Below are positions 1-7,369 of a stretch of DNA of 23,980 bases, piece by piece (the stretch's first letter is position 1; each line of letters opens with the position of its first letter). The notes under the pieces are model-generated. The model saw nothing but the letters and a program-made list of their open reading frames with translations. It was not told the origin of the DNA and made no database searches. The stretch comes from Candidatus Eiseniibacteriota bacterium (lineage in GTDB: Bacteria; Eisenbacteria; RBG-16-71-46; CAIMUX01). The DNA lies in the NCBI GenBank assembly GCA_029569475.1, contig JAKQSZ010000036.1:1-23980 (forward strand). The letters run 5' to 3'. Made by a program: the position numbers and the translations under genes.

Positions 1-1
1 C

Positions 2-85
2 CGGCCGGTCTCCTCCGGAGTCTTCTGGAGCCAGCTGGTCGCCGGTGACTACTCCTCCAACCGCAAGATGGTCGTCCTGAAGTAA
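2..85 (+). CDS. C-terminal end of a secreted/surface protein with a T9SS- or FlgD-like tail (partial)
   Basis: The window opens inside a plus-strand gene. Only its last 27 codons are visible, ending at TAA 83-85. The residues read SSGVFWSQLVAGDYSSNRKM then VVLK. This matches the usual ending of C-terminal sorting or FlgD Ig-like domains (pattern SGVYFYRL.AGD....RKMVLLK), which close many large extracellular proteins in FCB-group and related bacteria. Function of the missing part cannot be judged. A strong hairpin 30 bases after the stop supports a real gene end, convergent with the nuo operon. The family assignment rests on this short motif only. Confidence 0.6.
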   Translation, partial: RPVSSGVFWSQLVAGDYSSNRKMVVLK

Positions 86-115
86 GACCATCCCGCAGCT
101 GTTCGTTCGCGAAGG

Positions 116-147
116 GACCGGGGCTCTCCCCGGTCTCTTCGTCGTTT
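116..147 (+). terminator. Hairpin terminator after the partial plus-strand gene
   Basis: A perfect 8-bp stem, GACCGGGG (116-123) and CCCCGGTC (128-135), closes a CTCT loop. It is followed by a pyrimidine-rich, T-containing tract (136-147). It lies 30 bases after the TAA at 83-85 and reads as an intrinsic terminator for the plus-strand gene. The T tract is interrupted, so efficiency is uncertain. Confidence 0.6.
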
Positions 148-261
148 CTGGCGATCCCTCCACCCAGGCTTGAATGGCCGTCTTGCCGCCGCTACCGCGG
201 CGTGCGGTCCCTGGTGGCCCGGCTGCGGGAACGCCTTCACCGGGGCCTTGGGCGGCGCGCT

Positions 262-299
262 GGTGGCCGGGGCTCCGGCGTTACCGGAGGCCGGCCACC
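262..299 (-). terminator. Long GC hairpin spanning the nuoN stop codon
   Basis: GGTGGCCGG (262-270) pairs with CCGGCCACC (291-299). Inside it CTCCGG (273-278) pairs with CCGGAG (284-289) around a CGTTA loop that contains the nuoN stop (281-283). It sits at the end of the nuo operon and could help end transcription or protect the mRNA 3' end. There is no T tract after it on the minus strand, so it is not a classic intrinsic terminator. Confidence 0.35.
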
Positions 300-1807
300 G
301 AGTCCCGCACGACCCCCAGGAGGGTCGGCACGCCGGGCAGGATGGAATCCGGCGCGAACCCCGACCACAGAATCCCGAGGGCGCAGAGCGCGACCACCCC
401 TCCGATCAGGCGCGATCGATTGAGCTCCCAGGGAGCCTCCGCCGGACGCATGTAGAGCGCCACCAGCACGCGCAGGTAGTAGTACACCGAGAGGGCGCTG
501 TTCAGAACCGCGATGACCACCAGGGAGGTCAGGCCGGAATCGACCGCGCTGCGGAAGATGAAGTACTTGCCGAAGAAACCGGCCGTCGGCGGGATCCCCG
601 AGAGGGAGATCATGAAAAGGGACATGGCCAGCGCGGCGCCGGGGCGTTTCCAGCCGAGCCCGGCATAGTCGCTGATCTCGAGCCGCTCTTCCCCCTTGCC
701 ACCCCAGAGAATGACCACCCCGAAGGCGCCGAGGTTCATCAGGGCATAGACCAGCAGGTAGTAGAGGACGCCGCTGATCGCTTCGCCTTCGCCGCTCACC
801 GCGTAGGCCGCCAGGCCGAGCAGCATGTACCCGGCGTGGGCGATCGAGGAGTAGGCCAGCATGCGCTTGACGTTGCTCTGCGTCAGGGCGGCCACGTTGC
901 CCACCGTCATGGTCAGCGCCGCCACCCACCAGAGCACCCGGACCAGTTCCGGCCCGCCGTACTGCGGTTGCGCCAGCAGGAGCAGCCGGGCCAGGGCGCC
1001 GAAGCCCGCGGCCTTGACCGCCGTGGCCATGAAAGCCGTGACCGCGGTGGGGGCGCCTTCGTAGACGTCGGGCGTCCACATGTGGAAGGGCACGGCCGCC
1101 ACCTTGAAGAGGAAGCCGGCCAGGAGCAGCAGGAACCCCGTCTGCGCCAGGGCGCCCCCGCCGGAGACCAGGGCAGCTCCCAGGTCGGTGGAGCCGGTGG
1201 CGGCATAGATGAGGGCGCCGCCGAAGAGGAAGACGCCCGAGGAGAAGGCGCCCAGGAGGAAGTACTTCATCGAGGCCTCCACGCTGCGCGGATCGCGGCG
1301 GAGGAACCCCGAGAGGATATAGACGGGCATGGACAACAGCTCCAACCCGAGGAAGAGCGAGAGCAGTTCGCTCGCCGAGGTGAAGAGGATCATTCCGGAG
1401 GCGGAAAAGAGCAGGAGCGCGAAGTAATCCCCCCGGTAGCGGCCGCGGCTCTTCAGGTACGTCTCGGAGAGAGCCGTCGCCAACAGCGTCGAGAGGCAGA
1501 CGACGATGCCGACAAAGGAGGCGAAGCCATCGTCCAGCAGCATCTCGCCGAAGACCGTCGTCTGTCCGGAGCCTCCCCAGCGCAGGGCGCACGCGGCCAG
1601 GGCGATCGCCGGCACCGGCAGGGTCAGCGCCGCCCAGGGCAACTGCCGCCGGCCCGAGAACAAGGCGTCGATCGTCAGGATGACCAGGCCTCCGACCGCC
1701 AGGATGAGGAAAGGCAACAGCGGCAGGAACGACTCTCCCGTGAGCGGGGGAATCATCAGCCCTCGCGAGGCCGCCTCGTTGAGCGAAGCCGCGGTCGACG
1801 GGTTCAT
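281..1807 (-). CDS. nuoN: NADH-quinone oxidoreductase subunit N
   Basis: This is an inner-membrane antiporter-like proton-pumping subunit of complex I, 508 aa, close to the usual length (E. coli about 485). About 14 hydrophobic helices are visible. The conserved charged residues of the family are present: Glu156 in LGLELLSMPVYILSGF, Lys235 in FLFKVAAVPFHMW, Lys265 in ATAVKAAGF, and Lys414 in GFFGKYFIF. Its ATG (1807-1805) overlaps the nuoM stop as ATGA, which implies translational coupling, and it is the last gene of the operon. The stop lies inside a stable hairpin. Identification is secure. Confidence 0.97.
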   Translation of the reverse strand: MNPSTAASLNEAASRGLMIPPLTGESFLPLLPFLILAVGGLVILTIDALFSGRRQLPWAALTLPVPAIALAACALRWGGSGQTTVFGEMLLDDGFASFVGIVVCLSTLLATALSETYLKSRGRYRGDYFALLLFSASGMILFTSASELLSLFLGLELLSMPVYILSGFLRRDPRSVEASMKYFLLGAFSSGVFLFGGALIYAATGSTDLGAALVSGGGALAQTGFLLLLAGFLFKVAAVPFHMWTPDVYEGAPTAVTAFMATAVKAAGFGALARLLLLAQPQYGGPELVRVLWWVAALTMTVGNVAALTQSNVKRMLAYSSIAHAGYMLLGLAAYAVSGEGEAISGVLYYLLVYALMNLGAFGVVILWGGKGEERLEISDYAGLGWKRPGAALAMSLFMISLSGIPPTAGFFGKYFIFRSAVDSGLTSLVVIAVLNSALSVYYYLRVLVALYMRPAEAPWELNRSRLIGGVVALCALGILWSGFAPDSILPGVPTLLGVVRDSVAGLR

Positions 1808-3561
1808 CGAACAGCCTCCACGGTGACGCCGGCCTGGGCCGGAACGGAGCCCACTAACACGGTCCCGGGCTCAGGAAGGGCGGGCCTTGGCACCGGATCA
1901 GTCCTTTCCGCGTTCTCGACCGGGGACGCCGCCGCCGGAGCGCGCTCGCTCTGGTCGAGCGACGCCAACGCGCGATCCATCGCCTCTCTCCCGGGATCGG
2001 GCGAGCTCGCGGCCGGACCCGGCAGCGCCGCCGTCGGATCTCCCCCCTGCAGCAGGTCGATGGTCGCGGCGCGTTGCTCTCCTCGCATCATCGCCAGAGA
2101 AGCCTCCAGGCTCGGCTCCATGCGCTTCAGGAAGGGCGCCGGGTGGATCCCCAGATAGAAGATGAAGAGCAACACGGGGGCCAGCACCAGGCCCTCCCGT
2201 CCCGTGACGTCGCGAAGACCCTTGTTCTCCTCGCGGTCCAGCTGGCCGAAGAGGAAGCGGCGCACCAGCCACAGCATGTAGACCGCTCCCAGGACGACCC
2301 CGAGGCAGGCGAAGACCGCGGCGAGGCGGTTGGCCCCGAAGGACCCGAGCAGGACGAGGAATTCCCCGACAAAGCCGTTGAGCCCGGGAAGCCCGATGGA
2401 GGAGAGGGTCACGATGAGGAAGAAGAGCGTGTAGATGGGCATCACCCGCGCCAGCCCGCCGAACTGCGCGATCTCGCGGGTATGGCGCCGCTCGTAGAGG
2501 ATGCCCACCAGGAGGAAGAGCGCGCCGGTGGAGAGCCCGTGGTTGATCATCTGGAAGAGCGCGCCCGAGTAACCCGCCATGTTGAAGCTGAAAAGCCCCA
2601 GCATGACGTAGCCGAGATGGCTGACCGATGAGTAGGCCACCAGCTTCTTGATGTCGGTCTGCACCATGGCCACCAGGGCCCCGTAGATGATGCCGATCAC
2701 GGCCAGGGTGAGCAGCAGGGGCTGCGCGGCCAGCGCCGCCTGCGGGAAGAGCGGCAGCGCGAAGCGGAGGAAGCCGTAGGTCCCCATCTTGAGCAGGACG
2801 CCGGCCAGAATGACCGACCCCGCCGTGGGCGCCTCCACGTGCGCGTCCGGCAGCCAGGTGTGGAGCGGAAAGACCGGCACCTTGATGGCGAAGGCCAGGG
2901 CGAAGGCGGCGAAGAGCCACAGCTGCCGATCCGGGGTCAGCGTCGTGCGGTACAGCTCCAGCAGGTTGAAGGTGTAGACCCCGGTCTGGGCGTGGTGCTC
3001 GCGGTAGAGGACCAGGATGGCCACCAGCATGAGCAGGGAGCCGACGATGGTGTACAGGACGAACTTGACCGCCGCGTAGACGCGGCGCGAGCCTCCCCAG
3101 ACGCCGATCAGGAGATACATCGGGAGCAGCATGATCTCCCAGAAGAAATAGAACAGGAAGAGGTCGAGGGCGAGAAACGTCCCGAGCATTCCCGTCTCCA
3201 GGACCAGCAGGAGGATGTAGAACTCCTTGATCCGGTCCTCCACCGCGCGGAAGGCGGAGAGGATGACCAGCGGCGTCAACAGCGTGGTCAAAAGGACGAG
3301 ATAGACCGAGATCCCATCCACCCCCAGGTGGTACTCCACGCCGAGCGAGGGGATCCAGCGTGCCCGCTCGACGAGTTGGAACGCCGCCCCCGGGACCATC
3401 CGGCTGAGCATCACGCCCGAGAGGAGGAAGGTCACCACCGAGGCCGCCAGACTCCCCCAGCGGAAGACCCCGGCGCGATCGCGCGGAACCAGCAGCAGCG
3501 CCAGGGCCGCGGCCAGCGGGAGGAAGACCACCCAGGAAAGAAGATTCGAGGCGCCGGTCAT
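1804..3561 (-). CDS. nuoM: NADH-quinone oxidoreductase subunit M
   Basis: This is the middle antiporter-like proton channel of the complex I membrane arm, 585 aa. Visible signatures are Glu142 in FFWEIMLLPMYLLIGVWGG, Lys227 in AIKVPVFPLHTWLPDAHVEA, Lys258 in LLKMGTYGFLRF, His341 in NHGLSTGA, and Glu400 in GFVGEFLVL, the line of charges used in proton transfer. The membrane part ends near residue 480. About 100 further residues (485-585) are polar and rich in Ala, Pro, Ser and Glu with no predicted helix. NuoM is normally about 500 aa, so this tail is an addition. The ATG at 3561 has a GAGGGGG-type ribosome site in the 18-base gap after nuoL. It overlaps nuoN by 4 bases. Confidence 0.97.
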   Translation of the reverse strand: MTGASNLLSWVVFLPLAAALALLLVPRDRAGVFRWGSLAASVVTFLLSGVMLSRMVPGAAFQLVERARWIPSLGVEYHLGVDGISVYLVLLTTLLTPLVILSAFRAVEDRIKEFYILLLVLETGMLGTFLALDLFLFYFFWEIMLLPMYLLIGVWGGSRRVYAAVKFVLYTIVGSLLMLVAILVLYREHHAQTGVYTFNLLELYRTTLTPDRQLWLFAAFALAFAIKVPVFPLHTWLPDAHVEAPTAGSVILAGVLLKMGTYGFLRFALPLFPQAALAAQPLLLTLAVIGIIYGALVAMVQTDIKKLVAYSSVSHLGYVMLGLFSFNMAGYSGALFQMINHGLSTGALFLLVGILYERRHTREIAQFGGLARVMPIYTLFFLIVTLSSIGLPGLNGFVGEFLVLLGSFGANRLAAVFACLGVVLGAVYMLWLVRRFLFGQLDREENKGLRDVTGREGLVLAPVLLFIFYLGIHPAPFLKRMEPSLEASLAMMRGEQRAATIDLLQGGDPTAALPGPAASSPDPGREAMDRALASLDQSERAPAAASPVENAERTDPVPRPALPEPGTVLVGSVPAQAGVTVEAVR

Positions 3562-3579
3562 GGTTCCCCCTCGCGCGGC

Positions 3580-5865
3580 CTAGCGACCCAGCAGCAGAAC
3601 GAACACGAGACCCACCAGGAGAACGAGAGCGTACGCCTGGACATAGCCGGTCTGCACAAAGCGCACCGCATAGCTCCCCAGCCGCGCCGTGATGCCGACG
3701 AGATTGACCAGGAAGTCGATGACCCTGACGTCCACCAACTCATGGAACACGCGCCGCGATCCGCCCACCAGCGGCCGGACCACGGCGGCATCGTACAGCT
3801 CGTCGACCCGGTACTTGTCGTGCGCCAGCCGGTAGAGCCCCCCCAGCGAGGCGGCCACCCGCTGCGGCACCTGCGGCGAACGGGTGTAGACGCGCCAGGT
3901 GAGGATCATGGCGAGCAGGGCCAGGATCAGGGCCGCGGCGATCAAGGCCCACTCCACCGCCGGATCGTGATGCTCCCCGTGCGCGACGTGCGCATCGCTT
4001 GCGTCGTGGAGTCCTCCGGCGTGGATCACCTCGTGTCCGGCCTCCTCGTGACCGGCGGCAGCGTGGCCGGTCGTCGCGTCGTGTCCGGCCTCCTCGTGAC
4101 CGGCGGCAGCGTGGCCGGTCGTCGCGTCGTGCCCGGCCGGCGCGTGCTCGGTCGTCGCGTCGTGCCCGGCCAGCGCGTGCTCGGGGACCGAGGCCGCCGG
4201 AGCAGCCGCCTCTCCCTCGCCATGAGGTATCCGCGGGGGCACGATCACCTTCGGCATGTCGGGGCGCCCCAGGTCGATGGTCGTGACGGACGCGGGCACG
4301 GCCGGCGCGGAGGCCACGACCGGGTGCAGCCACCCCTCGAATCGATTCGACCCCATCCCCAGCAACGGCGGCGTGCCGGCGAAACCGATCACGGTGGAGC
4401 CGATCGCCAGGACGATGAGCGGCGCCGTCATGGTCCAGGGCGACTCGTGGATGTGGTGCTCCACCGCGTGATCCACCCGCGAGCGGCCGAAGAAGGTCAG
4501 CACGACGAGCCGCGTCATGTAGATCGCCGTGATGGCGGCCGTCAGGAAGGCGACCAGCCAGAGCGCCTGGGGCAGCCAGGAGGCCGCCGGGTCGGGCTGC
4601 GAGAAGGCCTTCCAGAGGATCTCGTCCTTCGAGAAGAAGCCGGCGAAGGGGAAGATGCCGCAGATGGCCAGCCAGGCCACCAGGAAGGTCCGCGAGGTGA
4701 CCGGGATCTTCCGGAAGAGCCCCCCCATCTTGCGGATGTCCTGCTCGCCCGAGAGCGCGTGGATCACGCTGCCGGCGCCGAGGAAGAGGAGCGCCTTGAA
4801 GAAGGCGTGCGTCACGACGTGGAACATCCCCGCCGCGTAGGCGCCGACGCCCGCGCCCAGGAACATGAAGCCGAGCTGGCTGACCGTAGAGTAGGCCAGC
4901 ACCTTCTTGATGTCGAACTGGGTCAGTCCGATCGTGGCGGCCAGCAGGGCCGTGAGCGCCCCGACCACGGCCACCACCGCCAGGGCCGCCGGGGCGAGAT
5001 CGTAGAGGAAGCTCATGCGGGTCACCATGTAGACGCCCGAGGTGACCATGGTGGCCGCGTGGATCAGCGCGCTGACCGGCGTCGGACCGGCCATGGCGTC
5101 GGGGAGCCAGACATAGAGCGGGATCTGGGCGGATTTGCCCGCCGCCCCGAGGAAGAGGAGCAGGCCGATCGCGGTGGCCGCGCCCCCGAGCAGATAGGCC
5201 TGCTCCTTCATGCCCGCGAAGGCGAGCGTCGGCGTCCCGCCTTCCCGCAAGGTCCAGAAGATGAGAAACATCCCGAGCAGGAATCCGAAGTCGCCGATGC
5301 GGTTGACCACGAAGGCCTTCATCCCCGCCTTGGCCTTCTCCGGGTCTTCATGCCAGAAGCCGATCAGCAGGTAGGAGCAGAGTCCCACCCCTTCCCAACC
5401 GATGAAGAGCACCGGCAGGCTGTCCCCCAGAACCAGGAGGATCATCGCGAACATGAAGAGGTTCAAATAGGCGAAGTACCGGGCGAAGCCGCGGTCGTGG
5501 GACATGTAACCGACGCTGTACAGGTGGATGAGGAACCCGATCCCCGTGACGAAGAGGAGCATGGCGCTGCTCAAGGGATCGAAGAGGAATCCGAGGTCCA
5601 CCGTCAGGTCGCCGGCGCGGATCCAGGTGAAGAGGCGCTGGGTCAGCAACCGCTCCGCCGGCTCCATCGCGCGCAGGGAGAAGAACCCCGCCACCGTGAC
5701 CGCGAAGGAGGCGGCCGGCGCCAGGCAGGCGATCCAGGCGACCAGCGCGCGGTTGGGCCCATGCGGTCGGTGCGAGGTCGACGCCGCGAGGAGGCCATTG
5801 ATCAGCGCTCCCGCCAGCGGGAAGAAGGGGATCAGCCAGAGGAAGGAGACTGCGCTGCCGTTCAT
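3580..5865 (-). CDS. nuoL: NADH-quinone oxidoreductase subunit L with an expanded His-rich loop
   Basis: This is the distal proton-pumping subunit of complex I, 761 aa against about 610 in E. coli. Core residues are present: Glu158 in GWEGVGLCSYLLIGF, Lys244 in AAGKSAQIPLYVWLPDAM, His269 in LIHAATMV, Lys357 in HAFFKALLF, and Lys413 in FFSKDEIL. The lateral-helix region YRVDELYDAAVVRPL...VDVRVIDFLVN (686-721) and a last helix (742-759) are intact. The extra length lies between helix 14 (ending about 497) and helix 15 (637-657). That loop includes residues 563-633 with 16 histidines in repeated HDATTGHAAAGHEEAG units. From the known NuoL fold this loop should face the periplasm (inference). Start ATG 5865; the gene sits 13 bases after nuoK. 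Confidence 0.97.
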   Translation of the reverse strand: MNGSAVSFLWLIPFFPLAGALINGLLAASTSHRPHGPNRALVAWIACLAPAASFAVTVAGFFSLRAMEPAERLLTQRLFTWIRAGDLTVDLGFLFDPLSSAMLLFVTGIGFLIHLYSVGYMSHDRGFARYFAYLNLFMFAMILLVLGDSLPVLFIGWEGVGLCSYLLIGFWHEDPEKAKAGMKAFVVNRIGDFGFLLGMFLIFWTLREGGTPTLAFAGMKEQAYLLGGAATAIGLLLFLGAAGKSAQIPLYVWLPDAMAGPTPVSALIHAATMVTSGVYMVTRMSFLYDLAPAALAVVAVVGALTALLAATIGLTQFDIKKVLAYSTVSQLGFMFLGAGVGAYAAGMFHVVTHAFFKALLFLGAGSVIHALSGEQDIRKMGGLFRKIPVTSRTFLVAWLAICGIFPFAGFFSKDEILWKAFSQPDPAASWLPQALWLVAFLTAAITAIYMTRLVVLTFFGRSRVDHAVEHHIHESPWTMTAPLIVLAIGSTVIGFAGTPPLLGMGSNRFEGWLHPVVASAPAVPASVTTIDLGRPDMPKVIVPPRIPHGEGEAAAPAASVPEHALAGHDATTEHAPAGHDATTGHAAAGHEEAGHDATTGHAAAGHEEAGHEVIHAGGLHDASDAHVAHGEHHDPAVEWALIAAALILALLAMILTWRVYTRSPQVPQRVAASLGGLYRLAHDKYRVDELYDAAVVRPLVGGSRRVFHELVDVRVIDFLVNLVGITARLGSYAVRFVQTGYVQAYALVLLVGLVFVLLLGR
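4033..4180. repeat. Tandem repeat coding for the His-rich loop of NuoL
   Basis: Two identical 48-bp units lie head to tail at 4033-4080 and 4081-4128. A shortened 33-bp version follows at 4129-4161, then a further partial copy. All units are multiples of 3, so the nuoL frame is kept. Each full unit codes for 16 residues with three His. The exact identity of the two units suggests recent duplication and likely length variation between strains. Confidence 0.9.
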
Positions 5866-5878
5866 CGTGCCAGGCCTC

Positions 5879-6187
5879 CTACTCGCTCAGCGTGCTCAGG
5901 TCATCGACGCTGACGGTGCGGCGGGTCCGCTGCACCGCGATCAGGATGGCCAGCCCGACGGCGGCCTCGACGGCGGCGACCGCGATCACGAAGAAGGCCA
6001 CCATCTGTCCTTCCAGGTTTCCCCAATGCCGCGCGGCGGCGACCAGCGCGAGGTTGACCGCGTTGAGCTGGAGCTCCAGGCCCATCAACACCGTAATGGC
6101 GTTGCGGCGTCCGAGAAATCCGAGGCTCCCCAGGAAGAACAACACGACGGCCAGCCCGAGAAAATGGGCCAGGGTGATCTCCCCCAT
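5879..6187 (-). CDS. nuoK: NADH-quinone oxidoreductase subunit K
   Basis: This is a small membrane subunit of complex I (homologue of ND4L), 102 aa with three transmembrane helices, the normal size. The two membrane glutamates of the proton pathway are present: Glu38 in ITVLMGLELQLNAVN and Glu74 in AAVEAAVGLAI. The start is ATG 6187, giving MGEITLAHFL. The same frame stays open upstream into nuoJ, but homology begins at this ATG, which lies 2 bases from the nuoJ stop (6190-6192). The nuoL start follows 13 bases after the nuoK stop. Identification is secure. Confidence 0.97.
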   Translation of the reverse strand: MGEITLAHFLGLAVVLFFLGSLGFLGRRNAITVLMGLELQLNAVNLALVAAARHWGNLEGQMVAFFVIAVAAVEAAVGLAILIAVQRTRRTVSVDDLSTLSE

Positions 6188-6189
6188 CC

Positions 6190-6696
6190 TCACTCCTCCC
6201 TCTTGGCGATGACGACCGCGCCGACGATGCCGACCAGCAGGAGCAGGGACACGACCTCGAAGGGCAGGAGGTAGTCGGTGAAGAGCAGATCGGCGATGGC
6301 CTCCACGCTCCCGAAGTAGGCCGGGACCGCCGCGGGAGCCGGCGGGGCATCTCCGCCGACGACCGCCAGCAGCAGGATCGTGGCCGCCAGGCACGCCACG
6401 GCGGAGAGGACGAACTTCCGCCCCTGGATGGCCTCCCGCCGCAGATCCTGCTCGCGCAGGTTGAGCAGCATGATGACGAAGATGATCAGCACCACCACCG
6501 CGCCGGCGTAGACCAGGATTTGGATGACGAAGAGGAAGGGGGCCATGAGCGTGGCGAAGAGCCCGGCCAGCGCCACCAGGTTGAGCGCCAGGGCGGTCGC
6601 GCTCCCCAACGGGTTGCGTTTGGTGATGACGACGATGCCCGAGACCACCGCCACCGCGGCGAGTACCCAGAACATCAACGGGTGCGCGAGGGTCAT
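6190..6696 (-). CDS. nuoJ: NADH-quinone oxidoreductase subunit J
   Basis: This is a membrane subunit of complex I (ND6 homologue), 168 aa from ATG 6696. Five hydrophobic helices are visible. The third, around residues 56-79 (FVIQILVYAGAVVVLIIFVI), carries the Tyr/Gly-rich stretch known in the family to form the pi-bulge that couples quinone reduction to pumping. Two starts are possible: ATG 6696, with GGGGGA six bases upstream, and GTG 6702, which is the mutated counterpart of an ATG in the neighbouring duplicated copy. ATG 6696 is preferred for its ribosome-site spacing. The upstream junction with nuoI has been altered by a 38-bp duplication. Confidence 0.95.
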   Translation of the reverse strand: MTLAHPLMFWVLAAVAVVSGIVVITKRNPLGSATALALNLVALAGLFATLMAPFLFVIQILVYAGAVVVLIIFVIMLLNLREQDLRREAIQGRKFVLSAVACLAATILLLAVVGGDAPPAPAAVPAYFGSVEAIADLLFTDYLLPFEVVSLLLLVGIVGAVVIAKREE

Positions 6697-6770
6697 GCTC
6701 ACTCCCCCCGGGCCTTGGTTTCCCAGGCCGACATGCTCATTCCCCCCGGGCCGTGGTTTCCCAGGCCGAC
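6695..6770. repeat. 38-bp tandem duplication at the nuoI/nuoJ junction
   Basis: Positions 6695-6732 and 6733-6770 are the same 38-bp sequence with 36 of 38 matches. Each copy carries the end of the NuoI reading frame (SAWET.ARGE), a GGGGGA ribosome-binding stretch and a start-like ATGAGCAT or GTGAGCAT. The real nuoI stop (6737-6739) is in the 6733-6770 copy. The 6695-6732 copy forms the leader of nuoJ. Between them is a 13-codon mini-frame, MSMSAWETKARGE. Confidence 0.9.
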
Positions 6771-7369
6771 GGCGGCTTGGGCCGGCGGACCTGCCGCGGA
6801 CCCCGCCCCTCCTCCTCTTCCGGCGTCTCCGGCGGCGGCAGCGGCTCTCCGGTCGAGGGTTCCGGCTGCTCCGGTCCCCGCATCTTCTGCCAGTCCGTGC
6901 CCTGGCCGTGCATCAGAAAGTCGAGTCCGACGATGAAGTCCTCGCGACGGTGCCCGACCAGCGTGACCTCGCCGGTGTCCATGCGGATGGCGTCCTCCGG
7001 ACAGGCCTCCACGCAATAGCCGCAGAAGACGCAGCGGAGCAGGTCGATCTCGAAGATCTTCGGACGCTTCTCCTTCCAGGGCGCGTCGGCATCCTCGGCC
7101 ACGATGTTGATGCACGCGGCGGGACAGGCCGTTGGGCAGCACATGCAGGCCACGCACTTGGGCGTGCCGTCATCGCGCACGGTCAGCCGGTGGCGGCTGC
7201 GGTGGCGCACCGCCAGCGGCTTGAGTTCCTCGGGGTACTGGACGGTCGGCATCTCGTGCTGGCGGAAGATGTTCCTGACCATGTGCCCCCAGGTGACGCG
7301 CATTCCGCGGAAGACCTCGGCCAGGTAGATGCGTTCCCAGAAGCTGGTCTTGGGGCTCTCGATCTTCAT
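6737..7369 (-). CDS. nuoI: NADH-quinone oxidoreductase subunit I (two 4Fe-4S clusters)
   Basis: This is the ferredoxin-like subunit that carries clusters N6a and N6b between NuoG and NuoB, 210 aa. Two perfect C-x2-C-x2-C-x3-C-P motifs are present: CVACMCCPTACP (about residues 72-83) and CVFCGYCVEACP (about 112-123). The N-terminal amphipathic region (WERIYLAEVFRGMRVTWGHM) fits membrane docking next to NuoH. After the core (about residue 160) there is a Pro/Glu-rich tail of about 45 residues, longer than in the typical 160-180 aa protein. ATG 7369 overlaps the nuoH stop (7366-7368) as ATGA. The last codons lie in the 38-bp duplication. Confidence 0.97.
   Translation of the reverse strand: MKIESPKTSFWERIYLAEVFRGMRVTWGHMVRNIFRQHEMPTVQYPEELKPLAVRHRSRHRLTVRDDGTPKCVACMCCPTACPAACINIVAEDADAPWKEKRPKIFEIDLLRCVFCGYCVEACPEDAIRMDTGEVTLVGHRREDFIVGLDFLMHGQGTDWQKMRGPEQPEPSTGEPLPPPETPEEEEGRGPRQVRRPKPPSAWETTARGE

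Noticed and set aside
170..2158. Long plus-strand open frame opposite nuoN and nuoM
   Set aside because: It is antisense to two well-conserved membrane genes, is rich in Arg, Gly, Gln, Glu and His with no known motif, and is explained by the GC-rich codon bias of the real genes.
4033..4180. Repeats in nuoL considered as a CRISPR array
   Set aside because: Units are directly adjacent with no unique spacers, and they are translated in frame as His-rich sequence.
2839..5913. 1024-codon plus-strand open frame opposite nuoL and nuoM
   Set aside because: It is antisense shadow of nuoL/nuoM with typical hydrophilic shadow composition, no ribosome site and no recognisable domain.
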